The notes beneath the pieces were generated by a model that saw only the letters and a list, made by a program, of their open reading frames with translations, had not been told where the DNA came from and ran no database searches. From positions 1 to 33,894 of IMG/VR virus record IMGVR_UViG_3300017776_000071: a stretch of 33,894 nt of DNA, one strand, 5' to 3'. This document shows positions 21,580 through 29,784 of this stretch, one piece after another. How positions within the stretch are numbered: position 1 is the first letter of the stretch; each line of letters begins with the position of its first letter. The translations under genes and the position numbers were made by a program. Origin of the DNA: a virus.

Positions 21580-21585
21580 TATAAT
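21580..21585 (+). promoter_or_regulatory. Rightward -10 element before the terminase genes
   Basis: TATAAT at 21580-21585 lies 32 bases before the small terminase start. No clear -35 is seen. Together with the leftward element at 21505 it makes the 21473-21617 gap a divergent promoter region. Confidence 0.4.
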
Positions 21586-21617
21586 CAGGCATATGAGGGA
21601 CTTAACGAGGGGTTGCA

Positions 21618-22097
21618 ATGGGAATAAAAACCACCAAAAAACGCGCTAAATTAGGTAGAAAGCGCATTGATTTGAGCGATAAAGAAACTTTAGAGAAAAT
21701 AAAACATCTTGCGGGTCTTGGATTATCGGATAAAGCAATCGCAACATCCTTGGGGTGTTCAAGGGCTACTATATTAAGACGTAAACGTGATTCTGCAACA
21801 TTTGATACAGCTATAAAGGAAGGAAAGATAAGAGCAATTGAAAAAGTAAGCAATGCGCTCTATGACTCCGCAACTGGTCGCACTGGCGAAAAGCCTTCAA
21901 CCGCAGCACAAATATTCTTTCTCAAAAATCGAGGCGCAAGCGAGGAGCTCGGAGCGTGGAAGGATAGACTAGAGCAGACTACCAACTACAGCGTTAACCT
22001 AGCCGACATCATCGGCACGCGCAAGCAAGCCCTGGCGCACGCAAGCACGCCCGCAATAGCGCCTAATGATGCACTCATAATTAACAATGATGATTAA
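21618..22097 (+). CDS. terS: Terminase small subunit
   Basis: A 159-residue protein with GAGGGGTTGCA before ATG. The N-terminal basic part (KKRAKLGRKRIDLS) is followed by the HTH GLSDKAIATSLGCSRATILR, then a helical oligomerisation part (AIEKVSNALYDSATGR) and a tail ending IINNDD. This is the small-terminase layout, which recognises phage DNA and feeds the large subunit encoded after the origin-like gap. The HTH could bind the palindrome just downstream. Confidence 0.78.
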   Translation: MGIKTTKKRAKLGRKRIDLSDKETLEKIKHLAGLGLSDKAIATSLGCSRATILRRKRDSATFDTAIKEGKIRAIEKVSNALYDSATGRTGEKPSTAAQIFFLKNRGASEELGAWKDRLEQTTNYSVNLADIIGTRKQALAHASTPAIAPNDALIINNDD

Positions 22098-22110
22098 TTA
22101 CTGGCACATG

Positions 22111-22290
22111 TTATCCACAGGCGCGCGCCAGCTAGCGCGTGGGGTGAGGTGGGTTGCTAACAGGTTACACACAGGCTTGTAAAATATGCACAATCTATAC
22201 AAAGTTATCCACAGATTTATCCACACCCCCCCATTGATTTGCAAGCGCGGGGTATTGTACATAGAACTGTTGCACAAAAATTTTATTACT
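22111..22290 (+). other. Putative DnaA-dependent replication origin (oriC-like)
   Basis: The gap between the terminase genes (22098-22351) contains three perfect DnaA boxes TTATCCACA at 22111-22119, 22205-22213 and 22217-22225, all in one direction. Two single-mismatch versions lie between (TTACACACA at 22165 and ATATGCACA at 22184). An AT-rich stretch with ACAAAAATTTTATTACTTTT follows at about 22274-22293, as a candidate unwinding element. A near-perfect 16-bp palindrome lies at 22124-22139. The interpretation is inferred from motif density. No phage polymerase is present, which fits host-driven replication. The region could also hold the packaging site. Confidence 0.65.
22124..22139. repeat. 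16-bp GC-rich imperfect palindrome
   Basis: CGCGC-C-AGCT-A-GCGCG is symmetrical apart from one base pair, and stands just behind the small terminase gene and the first DnaA box. Candidate recognition site for the small terminase (pac) or for an origin-binding protein. Confidence 0.45.
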
Positions 22291-22351
22291 TTTGCGGGAT
22301 GCACTCGTCTTTCTCTCCTCTCTCCCGTTGGCGGGTGCATCCTTTAATCCC

Positions 22352-23884
22352 ATGAAATACGGAGCAGAACAAGAAAAACAACTGATGACTGAGCTATGGT
22401 CGCTCAACATCAAAGACAGTCCACTAAACTTTGTTAAATTTGCCTTCCCGTGGGGGCAAGAGAACACCCCCCTCGAAGATTTTACAGGCCCAAGAGAGTG
22501 GCAAGAAAAAATTTTGCGAGATATTGAGATTCACATTCAACGCAACCAGAATATGACTATGCCAGAGATGTTTAGACTGGCAGTTGCTTCAGGTCGTGGT
22601 ATCGGCAAGTCTGCCTTAGTTGCATGGTTAATTCTATGGATGCTCTCAACCCGCCTCGGCTCTACTATCATAGTCACCGCCAACACCGAGCAACAGCTAC
22701 GCTCACGCACCTGGGCTGAACTCGGCAAATGGCTCACGCTATCCATTAACTCACACTGGTTTCACAAAACCGCTACCTCACTAAAACCAGAAAAGTGGTT
22801 TGAAGAAGCACTCATACGCGACCTACAAATCGACACTGGCTACTACTACGCCCAAGCCCAACTGTGGTCAGAAGAAAACCCAGATGCCTTTGCTGGCATC
22901 CACTCCACCTACGGTGTGTGCTTAATTATGGATGAGGCATCAGGTATTCCTGCACCCATCTACTCAGTATCGGAAGGTTTCTTCTCTGAACCCACCTCAG
23001 ATAGATACTGGTTTACTTTTTCTAACCCACGCAGAAACACAGGCCCATTCTACGATAGTTTTTATTCCAAGCGTAAATATTGGAATAACGAACAAATAGA
23101 CTCGCGTACTGTAGAAGGTACAGATCAAAAGCTCTTTCAAACCATGTTAGAGCAGTATGGCGAAAACTCAACCGTAGCGCGGGTGGAAGTGCTAGGTGAG
23201 TTTCCTAGTGCCGATGACGATACGGTAATACCAATGGAATTAGTACGCGCAGCCGTAGATCGAGATGTCGCAATCAGTGCTTCCGCGCCTATTGTGTGGG
23301 GTGTGGATGTAGCGCGCTTTGGGGGTGATAACTCAGCGTTATGTGTGCGTCAAGGTAATACTGTCTTAGAAATGAAAACATTTAATTCTATGGATTTAAT
23401 GCAACTTTGCGGGGCGATAAAAAACAAGTATGATAACGAGACCGTAATGAGTAAACCGCAAGAAGTGTTAGTGGATGTAATTGGGCTAGGTAGCGGAGTC
23501 GTAGATCGGTTGGCAGAGCAGAACTTGCCAGTGCGCGGAGTGAATGTTGCAGAAGCACCCGCCACGAAAAAGAATTTTTTAAACTTGCGAGCCGAACTCT
23601 GGTTTGCAATAAAAGATTGGTTAGCACAACGAGATTGTCGCTTACCGTATGATGATGAATTGGTAGCAGAATTAGTTGCACCAATATACAAATATACCTC
23701 GACAGGCAAGATAAAATTAGAATCAAAAGAAGAAATGAAAAAAAGAGGAATTAAATCACCCGATAGAGCTGATGCACTCGCACTGACTATGGCAAGTGCC
23801 GCAGCTTCATTTAGTGGCAGTCAAACATTTATGGGGTATAATTTCAAGAAACCATTAAAGTCAAGAATTTTGAGAGTTGGATAA
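22352..23884 (+). CDS. terL: Terminase large subunit
   Basis: From ATG 22352 the protein is 510 residues; a TTG start at 22292 is less likely, and the ribosome site is weak in either case. Walker A is SGRGIGKSA (residues 80-88), Walker B VCLIMDEASG (Asp194-Glu195), and FTFSNPRR fits the coupling motif. The nuclease part has GVDVARFGGD (Asp319), LVDVIGLGSG (Asp375) and SPDRADALAL (Asp471/Asp474). It cuts and packages phage DNA through the portal encoded next. All key residues are intact. Confidence 0.93.
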   Translation: MKYGAEQEKQLMTELWSLNIKDSPLNFVKFAFPWGQENTPLEDFTGPREWQEKILRDIEIHIQRNQNMTMPEMFRLAVASGRGIGKSALVAWLILWMLSTRLGSTIIVTANTEQQLRSRTWAELGKWLTLSINSHWFHKTATSLKPEKWFEEALIRDLQIDTGYYYAQAQLWSEENPDAFAGIHSTYGVCLIMDEASGIPAPIYSVSEGFFSEPTSDRYWFTFSNPRRNTGPFYDSFYSKRKYWNNEQIDSRTVEGTDQKLFQTMLEQYGENSTVARVEVLGEFPSADDDTVIPMELVRAAVDRDVAISASAPIVWGVDVARFGGDNSALCVRQGNTVLEMKTFNSMDLMQLCGAIKNKYDNETVMSKPQEVLVDVIGLGSGVVDRLAEQNLPVRGVNVAEAPATKKNFLNLRAELWFAIKDWLAQRDCRLPYDDELVAELVAPIYKYTSTGKIKLESKEEMKKRGIKSPDRADALALTMASAAASFSGSQTFMGYNFKKPLKSRILRVG

Positions 23885-23887
23885 TTT

Positions 23888-26026
23888 ATGAAATACGATA
23901 AAAAAGATAAGAAGCACAGTAAGTCAAACAAAATAGACTACACTAAGTTACAAGGCATTATTCGTTCTGAAATGGATGACGCTGAAGATTATATCAACCA
24001 GATTGGTAAAGATCGTGCTGAAAGCACTGATTATTATTTAGGTAATGAACCAGAAAACGTCAGTGATTTACAATCTAACTTTGTCTCTACTGATGTGCGC
24101 GACAGTGTTTTATTCATGTTGCCCTCTATTATGCGCACTTTCTTTGGCACTAAAAAAGTAGTCGAGTTTGTACCTAATGGCCCAGAAGATATTGCGGTTG
24201 CCGAACAACAAACAGATTATATCAACTACATAGTGCAACAAAAGAACTCTGGTTTTAAAGTATTTTATGATGCCTTTAAAGATGCGTTAGTCAGAAAGTC
24301 AGGTTTTGTAAAAGCCTTCTGGGATGAAACCATGACGGCTACCACCCACGAATACACAGACCTTGACCCCGCTTCCTACCAAGCACTAATCCTTGACCCT
24401 GATGTAGAAGTGGTAGATGAAAGTATTAAGATGGAATCTATTACCATGTTAAACCCAGAAACAGGTGAAGAGATTGTCCAAGAATCACCCGCTAGTTATG
24501 ACCTCACCATCCGTAGAGTCAAACGTAAAGATCAAGTATGTATCGAAGCAGTGCCTCCAGAAGAGGTATTAATCTCCAGAAATGCCAGAAGTTTTGCAGA
24601 ATCACCTTACGTTGCACACCGCATGGTAAAAACCGTTTCTGACTTGGTTGCTATGGGTTATGACCGTGACGAAATAGAAGAGTATGCGGGTTCAGGTTCG
24701 TCATTTGATGCCGACACCTATACAGAGCGCGAAGCTAGAGAGCCTATTGGCAGTAATATGTACCCTGGTGGTGCAGACAGTGAACACAGTAAAGAAGTGT
24801 TATACGTTGAGCATTACTGTTTTTATGATTTAGATGACGATGGTATAGATGAACGCGTCAGAGTATGTACTGTAGGTAATGGTGCAAATATTGTTAATTG
24901 CGAAGCATGGGATGATCTGCCGATTGCGATGTTCTGCCCTGATCCTGAACCACATACGGCAATTGGCAGTTGCCCCGCAGACTATGTTAAACCTATCCAA
25001 GCCGCTAAATCACAAATTATGCGTGATACGCTAGACTCATTAGGCCACTCAATATTCCCAAGAATGGGAGTAGTAGAAGGACAGGTTAATATTGATGACG
25101 TACTGAATACAGATATTGGACAACCTATAAGAATGAGAGCACCAGGCATGGTACAACCATTCTCAGTGCCATTTGTCGGTAAAGAAGCGTTTCCAGTATT
25201 AGGTTATTTAGATGAATCTAAAGAAAACCGCACTGGTGTTTCTAAAGCAAGTGCTGGTTTAAATGCTGATGCACTGCAATCTAGCACTAAATCGGCAGTA
25301 GCAGCGACTATGAGTGGTGCGCAAGGCAGAATTGAGCTAATTTGCCGTCATTTTGCTGAAGGTGGGATGCAACAACTCTTTAAATTGGTCAATGGTTTGG
25401 TTATAAAACACCAAGATGCACAAGCTATGTACCGTCTAAATAACCAATTTGTTACCGTTGATCCACGTTATTGGGATGCTGATAAAGATATGGTTGTTAA
25501 TGTAGCAATCAGTAAGTCTAGTGATGAAGAAAAATCAGCATTACTAGCACAAATGGCGGGCAAGCAAGAGCAAATATTACAGATTATGGGTGTAAACAAT
25601 CCATTAGTTAGCTTACAGCAATACTCGAACACATTAACCAAAATTATTGAAATGGCTGGCTTTAAAGATGCACAAGCGTTTATCAATACGCAAGTACCAC
25701 CAATGCCTCCGCAACCAGAACAGCAACAACCAGATGCAGCAGAGATGTTAGCACAGGCTGAAATGCAGAAAGCACAGGTGCAAGCGCAAAAAGCTATGAT
25801 TGATGCTGAAACAGATAGAATGAAAATAATCATGGATGACGATAGAGACCGCGATAAAGCAGAAGCTAATATTCGTTTGAAAGCGGCTGAACTCAATGCC
25901 AAGTATGGCGCACAAGTCAACGTAGCAGAAATTAATGCACTTATGGAACGTGATCGAGAAACGCTACGCCAGATAGCTAAAACACAATCACAAGGATTAT
26001 TTACTGACGGTGGACAAACCAACTAA
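23888..26026 (+). CDS. Portal protein (P22-like)
   Basis: A 712-residue protein, the usual length for the P22-type portal family. The N-terminus is basic (KYDKKDKKHSKSNK), then SEMDDAEDYINQIGKDRAES and VSTDVRDSVLFMLPSIMRTF, typical of this group. The C-terminal part is a long Gln/Ala/Met-rich coiled coil (EMLAQAEMQKAQVQAQKAMI), as in the portal barrel. Twelve copies form the DNA channel at the head vertex. It starts 4 bases after terL. Confidence 0.9.
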   Translation: MKYDKKDKKHSKSNKIDYTKLQGIIRSEMDDAEDYINQIGKDRAESTDYYLGNEPENVSDLQSNFVSTDVRDSVLFMLPSIMRTFFGTKKVVEFVPNGPEDIAVAEQQTDYINYIVQQKNSGFKVFYDAFKDALVRKSGFVKAFWDETMTATTHEYTDLDPASYQALILDPDVEVVDESIKMESITMLNPETGEEIVQESPASYDLTIRRVKRKDQVCIEAVPPEEVLISRNARSFAESPYVAHRMVKTVSDLVAMGYDRDEIEEYAGSGSSFDADTYTEREAREPIGSNMYPGGADSEHSKEVLYVEHYCFYDLDDDGIDERVRVCTVGNGANIVNCEAWDDLPIAMFCPDPEPHTAIGSCPADYVKPIQAAKSQIMRDTLDSLGHSIFPRMGVVEGQVNIDDVLNTDIGQPIRMRAPGMVQPFSVPFVGKEAFPVLGYLDESKENRTGVSKASAGLNADALQSSTKSAVAATMSGAQGRIELICRHFAEGGMQQLFKLVNGLVIKHQDAQAMYRLNNQFVTVDPRYWDADKDMVVNVAISKSSDEEKSALLAQMAGKQEQILQIMGVNNPLVSLQQYSNTLTKIIEMAGFKDAQAFINTQVPPMPPQPEQQQPDAAEMLAQAEMQKAQVQAQKAMIDAETDRMKIIMDDDRDRDKAEANIRLKAAELNAKYGAQVNVAEINALMERDRETLRQIAKTQSQGLFTDGGQTN

Positions 26027-26189
26027 AATTTATACGATAGAAATTGGTGAGGGTGATGAAGTATTTATTGGTAGCGATATACCAGCAACTTCAGAACAAG
26101 AAGCAATAAATAAAATGATGTTTATGTTTATTGGTAGGATAAATCAAAACTCAGAATTGATACATGTAGAAGAAAATAGGATTCATTAA
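26010..26189 (+). CDS. Small hypothetical protein with GTG start (59 aa)
   Basis: GTG at 26010 lies in the end of the portal gene and the frame runs to TAA at 26187. The product contains KIYTIEIGEGDEVFIGSDIP and EQEAINKMMFMFIGRI, a plausible beta-rich start and a helix. The only site-like sequence is AGGA about 14 bases before. I rate it real because the frame fills the gap to the next gene exactly. Family unknown. Confidence 0.5.
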   Translation: MDKPTKIYTIEIGEGDEVFIGSDIPATSEQEAINKMMFMFIGRINQNSELIHVEENRIH

Positions 26190-26191
26190 TT

Positions 26192-26443
26192 ATGGCAATA
26201 ACTTATCGAGGTGAAAGATTTAGTGGGTATAACAAACCTAAAAGAACTTCAGGCAAAAGTAAGAAGTTTGCAGTATTAGCTAAAAAAGGTGAAACAGTTA
26301 GATTAATTCGTTTTGGTGATCCCAGTATGACGATCAAAAAAGACCAACCAAAAAGACGTAAATCATTTAGAGCAAGACATAAATGTGACACTAACCCCCC
26401 TGATAAATTAAGCGCAAGATACTGGTCTTGCAAAAAATGGTAA
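26192..26443 (+). CDS. Conserved basic phage protein (83 aa)
   Basis: Very basic, starting MAITYRGERFSGYNKPKRTS, then KGETVRLIRFGDPSMTIKKD and RRKSFRARHKCD, ending WSCKKW. I recall close relatives in many marine and T7-like phages, of unknown function, with this RKSFRARHKCD signature. Two Cys might bind metal. It is likely a virion or DNA-binding accessory protein; the role is not known. Confidence 0.7.
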   Translation: MAITYRGERFSGYNKPKRTSGKSKKFAVLAKKGETVRLIRFGDPSMTIKKDQPKRRKSFRARHKCDTNPPDKLSARYWSCKKW

Positions 26444-26452
26444 GGAAATACT

Positions 26453-26596
26453 ATGTCGTTATACAGAAATATTAATAAAAGAAGAAAAGCTGGCACAAGT
26501 AGAACCAAGAAAAAATCAACTATTTCTGATAAAACCTACGCTGACATGAAAGCTGGATTTAAAAAGAAAAAGAAAAGGAGAAGTAAAAATGCCTAG
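26453..26596 (+). CDS. Tiny basic protein (47 aa)
   Basis: AAGGAAATACT precedes ATG 26453; the stop TAG at 26594 overlaps the next ATG by 8 bases. It starts MSLYRNINKRRKAGTSRTKK and ends with a Lys-rich stretch (FKKKKKRRSKNA). Short proteins of this MSLYRNIN...ADMKAGF type recur in phages between portal and lysis genes. Function unknown. Confidence 0.65.
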   Translation: MSLYRNINKRRKAGTSRTKKKSTISDKTYADMKAGFKKKKKRRSKNA

Positions 26597-26648
26597 AGGT
26601 AAAGGAACATATAAAAAGCCTGGTAGACCAAAAAAGAAAAAAGGTTAA
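26589..26648 (+). CDS. 19-residue basic microprotein
   Basis: A strong site (AAAAGGAGAAGTAAAA) precedes ATG 26589, and the stop is TAA 26646-26648. The whole product is MPRGKGTYKKPGRPKKKKG. It has an AT-hook-like core (GRPKKKK). Microproteins with the MP-GKGTY-GRP-KKK pattern occur in other marine phages as I remember, always near the structural genes. It may bind DNA or be co-packaged. Confidence 0.6.
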   Translation: MPRGKGTYKKPGRPKKKKG

Positions 26649-26653
26649 GGTAA

Positions 26654-27136
26654 ATGAAATTTAAGTTTATTAAAAATATTATTGGCGCAGTAGCGCCATC
26701 TATCGGCACAGCATTGGGTGGGCCTATGGGTAATATGGCAGCCAACATTGTCGCAGAAGCATTAGGTTGTGAGCCTACTCCAAAAAAGATAGAGCAAGCA
26801 GTACAAGCTGCAACTCCAGAACAATTAGCTGAACTAAAAAAACTAGATACTGACTTTGAAATAAAAATGAAAGAGTTAGAAGTTGATTTATACGCACTAG
26901 AAACTAAAGATATCCAAGATGCAAGAAACAGGTTTTCTAAAGATTGGACATCTAGGGTTATAGGCGTAACTGTAGTGGGTGGTTTTATGGGATATATCTT
27001 TCTAATCACGCTCCAGCCTCCAGAGCAGAACAGTGAAGCATTGATTAACTTAGTCCTGGGATACCTTGGAGGACTTGCAAGTGCTATTATTTCTTTTTAC
27101 TTTGGTGCAAGTAATACTGGAAACAAAGAAGAATGA
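26654..27136 (+). CDS. Holin (GTA_holin_3TM-like)
   Basis: A 160-residue protein. The N-terminus is moderately hydrophobic (FIKNIIGAVAPSIGTALGG), then a charged helical part (EQLAELKKLDTDFEIKMKEL), then two clear membrane helices (VIGVTVVGGFMGYIFLITL and LVLGYLGGLASAIISFYFG) and a short charged end. This layout fits the GTA_holin_3TM group. It directly precedes and overlaps the lysozyme by 4 bases, so it is likely the canonical holin of the lysis cassette. Confidence 0.8.
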   Translation: MKFKFIKNIIGAVAPSIGTALGGPMGNMAANIVAEALGCEPTPKKIEQAVQAATPEQLAELKKLDTDFEIKMKELEVDLYALETKDIQDARNRFSKDWTSRVIGVTVVGGFMGYIFLITLQPPEQNSEALINLVLGYLGGLASAIISFYFGASNTGNKEE

Positions 27137-27570
27137 ATATATCTAAAGAAGGTATTGATTTAATTAAACATTTTGAAGGTTGCAGACTTGAAGCCTACGA
27201 AGATGCAGTAGGTGTACCTACAATTGCCTATGGCAGAATTAAAGATGTCAAGATGGGTGACTCTTGCACACAAGCGCAAGCGGAAGCGTGGCTTGATGAA
27301 GAACTGCATGAATATGAAGGTTATATCAATGATGCTGTAACTGTTGCATTAACTCAAAATCAATTCGATTCTCTGGTATCATGGGTTTATAATTTAGGCC
27401 CAAGTAATTTAAAATCATCTACGATGTTAAAAGTATTAAATAAAGAACAGTACGCTGACGTTCCAGAGCAAATACAAAGATGGAATAAAGCGGGCGGTAA
27501 AGTTTTAGAGGGATTAACTAAGAGAAGAAATGCAGAAGCATTACTATTCGAGGGTAAAGCATGGACATAA
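27133..27570 (+). CDS. Lysozyme (endolysin, GH24)
   Basis: A 145-residue T4/P22-type lysozyme. KHFEGCRLEAYEDAVGVPTI holds the catalytic set: Glu15, then Asp24 (8 residues between), then Thr30 (5 between). Later WVYNLGPSNLKSS and LTKRRNAEALLF match the C-terminal lobe. It has no signal peptide, so release needs the holin. It cleaves the peptidoglycan glycan bond. Confidence 0.93.
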   Translation: MNISKEGIDLIKHFEGCRLEAYEDAVGVPTIAYGRIKDVKMGDSCTQAQAEAWLDEELHEYEGYINDAVTVALTQNQFDSLVSWVYNLGPSNLKSSTMLKVLNKEQYADVPEQIQRWNKAGGKVLEGLTKRRNAEALLFEGKAWT

Positions 27571-27800
27571 ATCCTTTTTTTCTATGGAATGTTGTTTTAA
27601 CATTAATATATGCACCTTTAATTTACAGCATTAGAGCTAATGCTACAGAATTAAAAAGAATTGATATTTTATTAAACAAAACTAGAGAAGAGTTACCAAC
27701 AAATTATGTAACTAAGATAGACTTACTAGAAGATATGGAACGATTATTTAAAAGATTAGATAATTTAGAATCAAAAATAGATAGATTAATTTCAAGATAG
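27561..27800 (+). CDS. Small membrane protein with coiled coil, spanin-like
   Basis: A 79-residue protein with an N-terminal membrane helix (FFLWNVVLTLIYAPLIYSI, about residues 6-24) and a long coiled coil (DLLEDMERLFKRLDNLESKI). It begins in the end of the lysozyme gene. This is the layout of an inner-membrane spanin, although no outer lipoprotein partner (o-spanin) is visible here. The assignment rests on topology and position. Similar proteins are seen in marine phage lysis regions. Confidence 0.5.
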   Translation: MDINPFFLWNVVLTLIYAPLIYSIRANATELKRIDILLNKTREELPTNYVTKIDLLEDMERLFKRLDNLESKIDRLISR

Positions 27801-27811
27801 AAGGAAACAGC

Positions 27812-28444
27812 ATGGCACAAAGAATTGTAGACCCACTTTTTACATCAGGATTAGAATACGCTATGTCGGTAGCGGGTGGCGAAAACGTACCTAGTATGAT
27901 TGCACCAGGCGTAGGTTATTCAGAAGAATTTCCAATGGGTTATACAATGGAAGGTGGAGTGCCAAGTGCAGTAGCACCACCAGTAGCACCACCCCCACCC
28001 ATGCAACCAATAGCCGAAGAGCCAATGTTTACGCGCGCTCCACCCGCAATGACTGGTAGAGTGCCTGATCCTAGAGACTTACCATCACCTACTGGTATTC
28101 CTTATATAGATGAGCTTAATTACAGATTAGCAACACCACCAGAAGGCGGTTTGTTAATTACACCCGAAGAAGAAATGGCTGCGGCTCAAGTTCGCGCTTT
28201 AGGTTTAGGTCAATTTACTCCACCTGTATTTGGCTCTGGATTACCAATGACAGATGGTGAGATGGCAATGTTTGATCTTGACCCAGAAGGGTATGAATTT
28301 GCAACACCACCAGCAACGCCAGCACCTATACCACAACCAGTCAAAGGTTATACACCTTTTGATTTTACTAACATACAAGCAGCACTAGATAGTGTGCAAG
28401 CAATGCCAATGCTCACCAGAGGTGGTGGGAGAAACAGGAGATAA
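27812..28444 (+). CDS. Proline-rich hypothetical protein (210 aa)
   Basis: AGAAGGAAACAGC precedes the ATG. The product is rich in Pro, Ala, Gly and Met (a VAPPVAPPPPMQP stretch), with little predicted structure, an acidic middle and a basic end (GGGRNRR). Repeated PATPAP-like parts. Likely an unstructured virion or assembly protein by position; family not recognised. Confidence 0.6.
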   Translation: MAQRIVDPLFTSGLEYAMSVAGGENVPSMIAPGVGYSEEFPMGYTMEGGVPSAVAPPVAPPPPMQPIAEEPMFTRAPPAMTGRVPDPRDLPSPTGIPYIDELNYRLATPPEGGLLITPEEEMAAAQVRALGLGQFTPPVFGSGLPMTDGEMAMFDLDPEGYEFATPPATPAPIPQPVKGYTPFDFTNIQAALDSVQAMPMLTRGGGRNRR

Positions 28445-28445
28445 T

Positions 28446-28709
28446 ATGGCAACTAGAGAGGAAGTATTAGACTCAAACGAAGCTGAATTAATTTTAAACA
28501 GCGATACATTAAAAAAATCTATTAAGAATTTAAAACAAGAATACGTTGCTTTATGGATGAGCACGAAAGGCGAAGATAGTGTAGCCTTGCGTGAAACTCT
28601 ACATACTGCAATAAATATTTTACCAGAGGTAGAGAGGCATCTACGCATTTTGGTAGAACGTGGGAAGATAACCAGTGCACAAGTCAAAAAATTGCACAAT
28701 TACATATAA
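28446..28709 (+). CDS. Small helical protein (87 aa)
   Basis: ATG 28446 starts one base after the previous stop; a longer frame begins at 28392 but is inside that gene. It starts MATREEVLDSNEAELILNSD and continues with charged helices (TLKKSIKNLKQEYVALWMST, ILPEVERHLRILVERGK). Location just before the scaffold gene suggests head assembly. Family not recognised. Confidence 0.6.
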   Translation: MATREEVLDSNEAELILNSDTLKKSIKNLKQEYVALWMSTKGEDSVALRETLHTAINILPEVERHLRILVERGKITSAQVKKLHNYI

Positions 28710-28745
28710 CTAGGTAAAATTTTAAAAAACTTGAAGGAGTTTAAT

Positions 28746-29771
28746 ATGAGCAACATCGCGAAGCCGATTGCTTTACAATCACAATTTGATAAAACAGTTA
28801 CTTCACTTGAAGGATTTCTGACTCCCGATGAGGCAGCACCAGAAACAGCACAAGTGGCAGAAACATCTCCAGAAGAAGTAGTCGAAGAAGTAATGGAAGC
28901 GGAAGAAGTGGTAGAGGTGGAAGCCGAAGCTGAAATGGAAGCTGAAGTAGAAGATGACTTTGAAGAAGGAGAAGAGATAGAACAGTCTTTAGAAGAACAA
29001 ACAGAAGTAGAGGAAGAACTACAACCTCAAGCCTATACCGTCAAAGTTGATGGTGTAGAACAAGAGGTCACGTTAGCTGAACTCCAAAACGGATATTCTC
29101 GTCAGCAAGACTATACTCGCAAAACTCAAGAACTGTCTCAACAACGCAAAAGCATTGAAGAACAGCAAGCAGAGTTAGCGAAAAAAGATGCTGTTTACGC
29201 TCAGTTATTACCTCAATTAGAGGCGAGTCTAAATGGTGAATTAGAAAACGAACCAGATTGGGCAGCACTATATGAATCTGATCCTATTGGCTATGTTCGT
29301 GAAAAAGATGTGTGGGAAGATAAACGTAAGAAGTTAGATGCAGCTAAAGCTGAAAACCAAAGATTGCAAGATGAAGCAATGCAAAAGCAGCAAGAGCAAA
29401 TTCAAAAGTTTGTCGAATACGGCAACCAACAACTTACTGAAAAAATTCCACACTGGTCTGATGCAGAAAAATCTCAAAAGGAAAAAGCTGCAATCACAAA
29501 CTATGCTATTAAAGACTTGGGCTTTACTGCACAAGAAATTAATCAGGTGATAGATTATCGAGTGTTACTTGGTTTACGCGATGGGATGCTATACCGCAAA
29601 CAAGTGGCAGCTTCCAAAAAGAAACCAACCCAAAAAGCGGCTTCAAGAGTGGCAAGACCTGGTACTTCTAATAAACCAAAGACAATGACTGCGGTGAAAA
29701 AAGCACAAATGAAACTAGCTAAATCTGGCAAAGTGCAAGATGCGGCTAAAGTCTTTGAACAATTTATTTAA
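28746..29771 (+). CDS. Scaffolding protein
   Basis: ATG 28746, preceded by GAAGGAGTTTAAT, gives 341 residues. The first part is extremely acidic (long Glu/Val runs), then YTVKVDGVEQEVTLAELQNG and YSRQQDYTRKTQEL, the signature of phage scaffolding proteins, a coiled coil, and a basic C-terminal part (ASKKKPTQKAASRVARPG) that would contact the capsid. It lies directly before the capsid gene, as usual. It guides capsid assembly and leaves the mature head. Confidence 0.88.
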   Translation: MSNIAKPIALQSQFDKTVTSLEGFLTPDEAAPETAQVAETSPEEVVEEVMEAEEVVEVEAEAEMEAEVEDDFEEGEEIEQSLEEQTEVEEELQPQAYTVKVDGVEQEVTLAELQNGYSRQQDYTRKTQELSQQRKSIEEQQAELAKKDAVYAQLLPQLEASLNGELENEPDWAALYESDPIGYVREKDVWEDKRKKLDAAKAENQRLQDEAMQKQQEQIQKFVEYGNQQLTEKIPHWSDAEKSQKEKAAITNYAIKDLGFTAQEINQVIDYRVLLGLRDGMLYRKQVAASKKKPTQKAASRVARPGTSNKPKTMTAVKKAQMKLAKSGKVQDAAKVFEQFI

Positions 29772-29784
29772 AAAGGTATAAAAA

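Noticed and set aside
22292-22351. Upstream TTG start extending the large terminase
   Set aside because: The extra 20 residues lack terminase resemblance and the region belongs to the origin-like gap; ATG 22352 starts the familiar sequence.
25468-26022. 184-residue open frame on the minus strand inside the portal gene
   Set aside because: It is rich in Ser, Cys, Ile and Ala, as expected for the antisense of a Gln/Ala/Met coiled-coil region, and has no recognisable motif or ribosome site.
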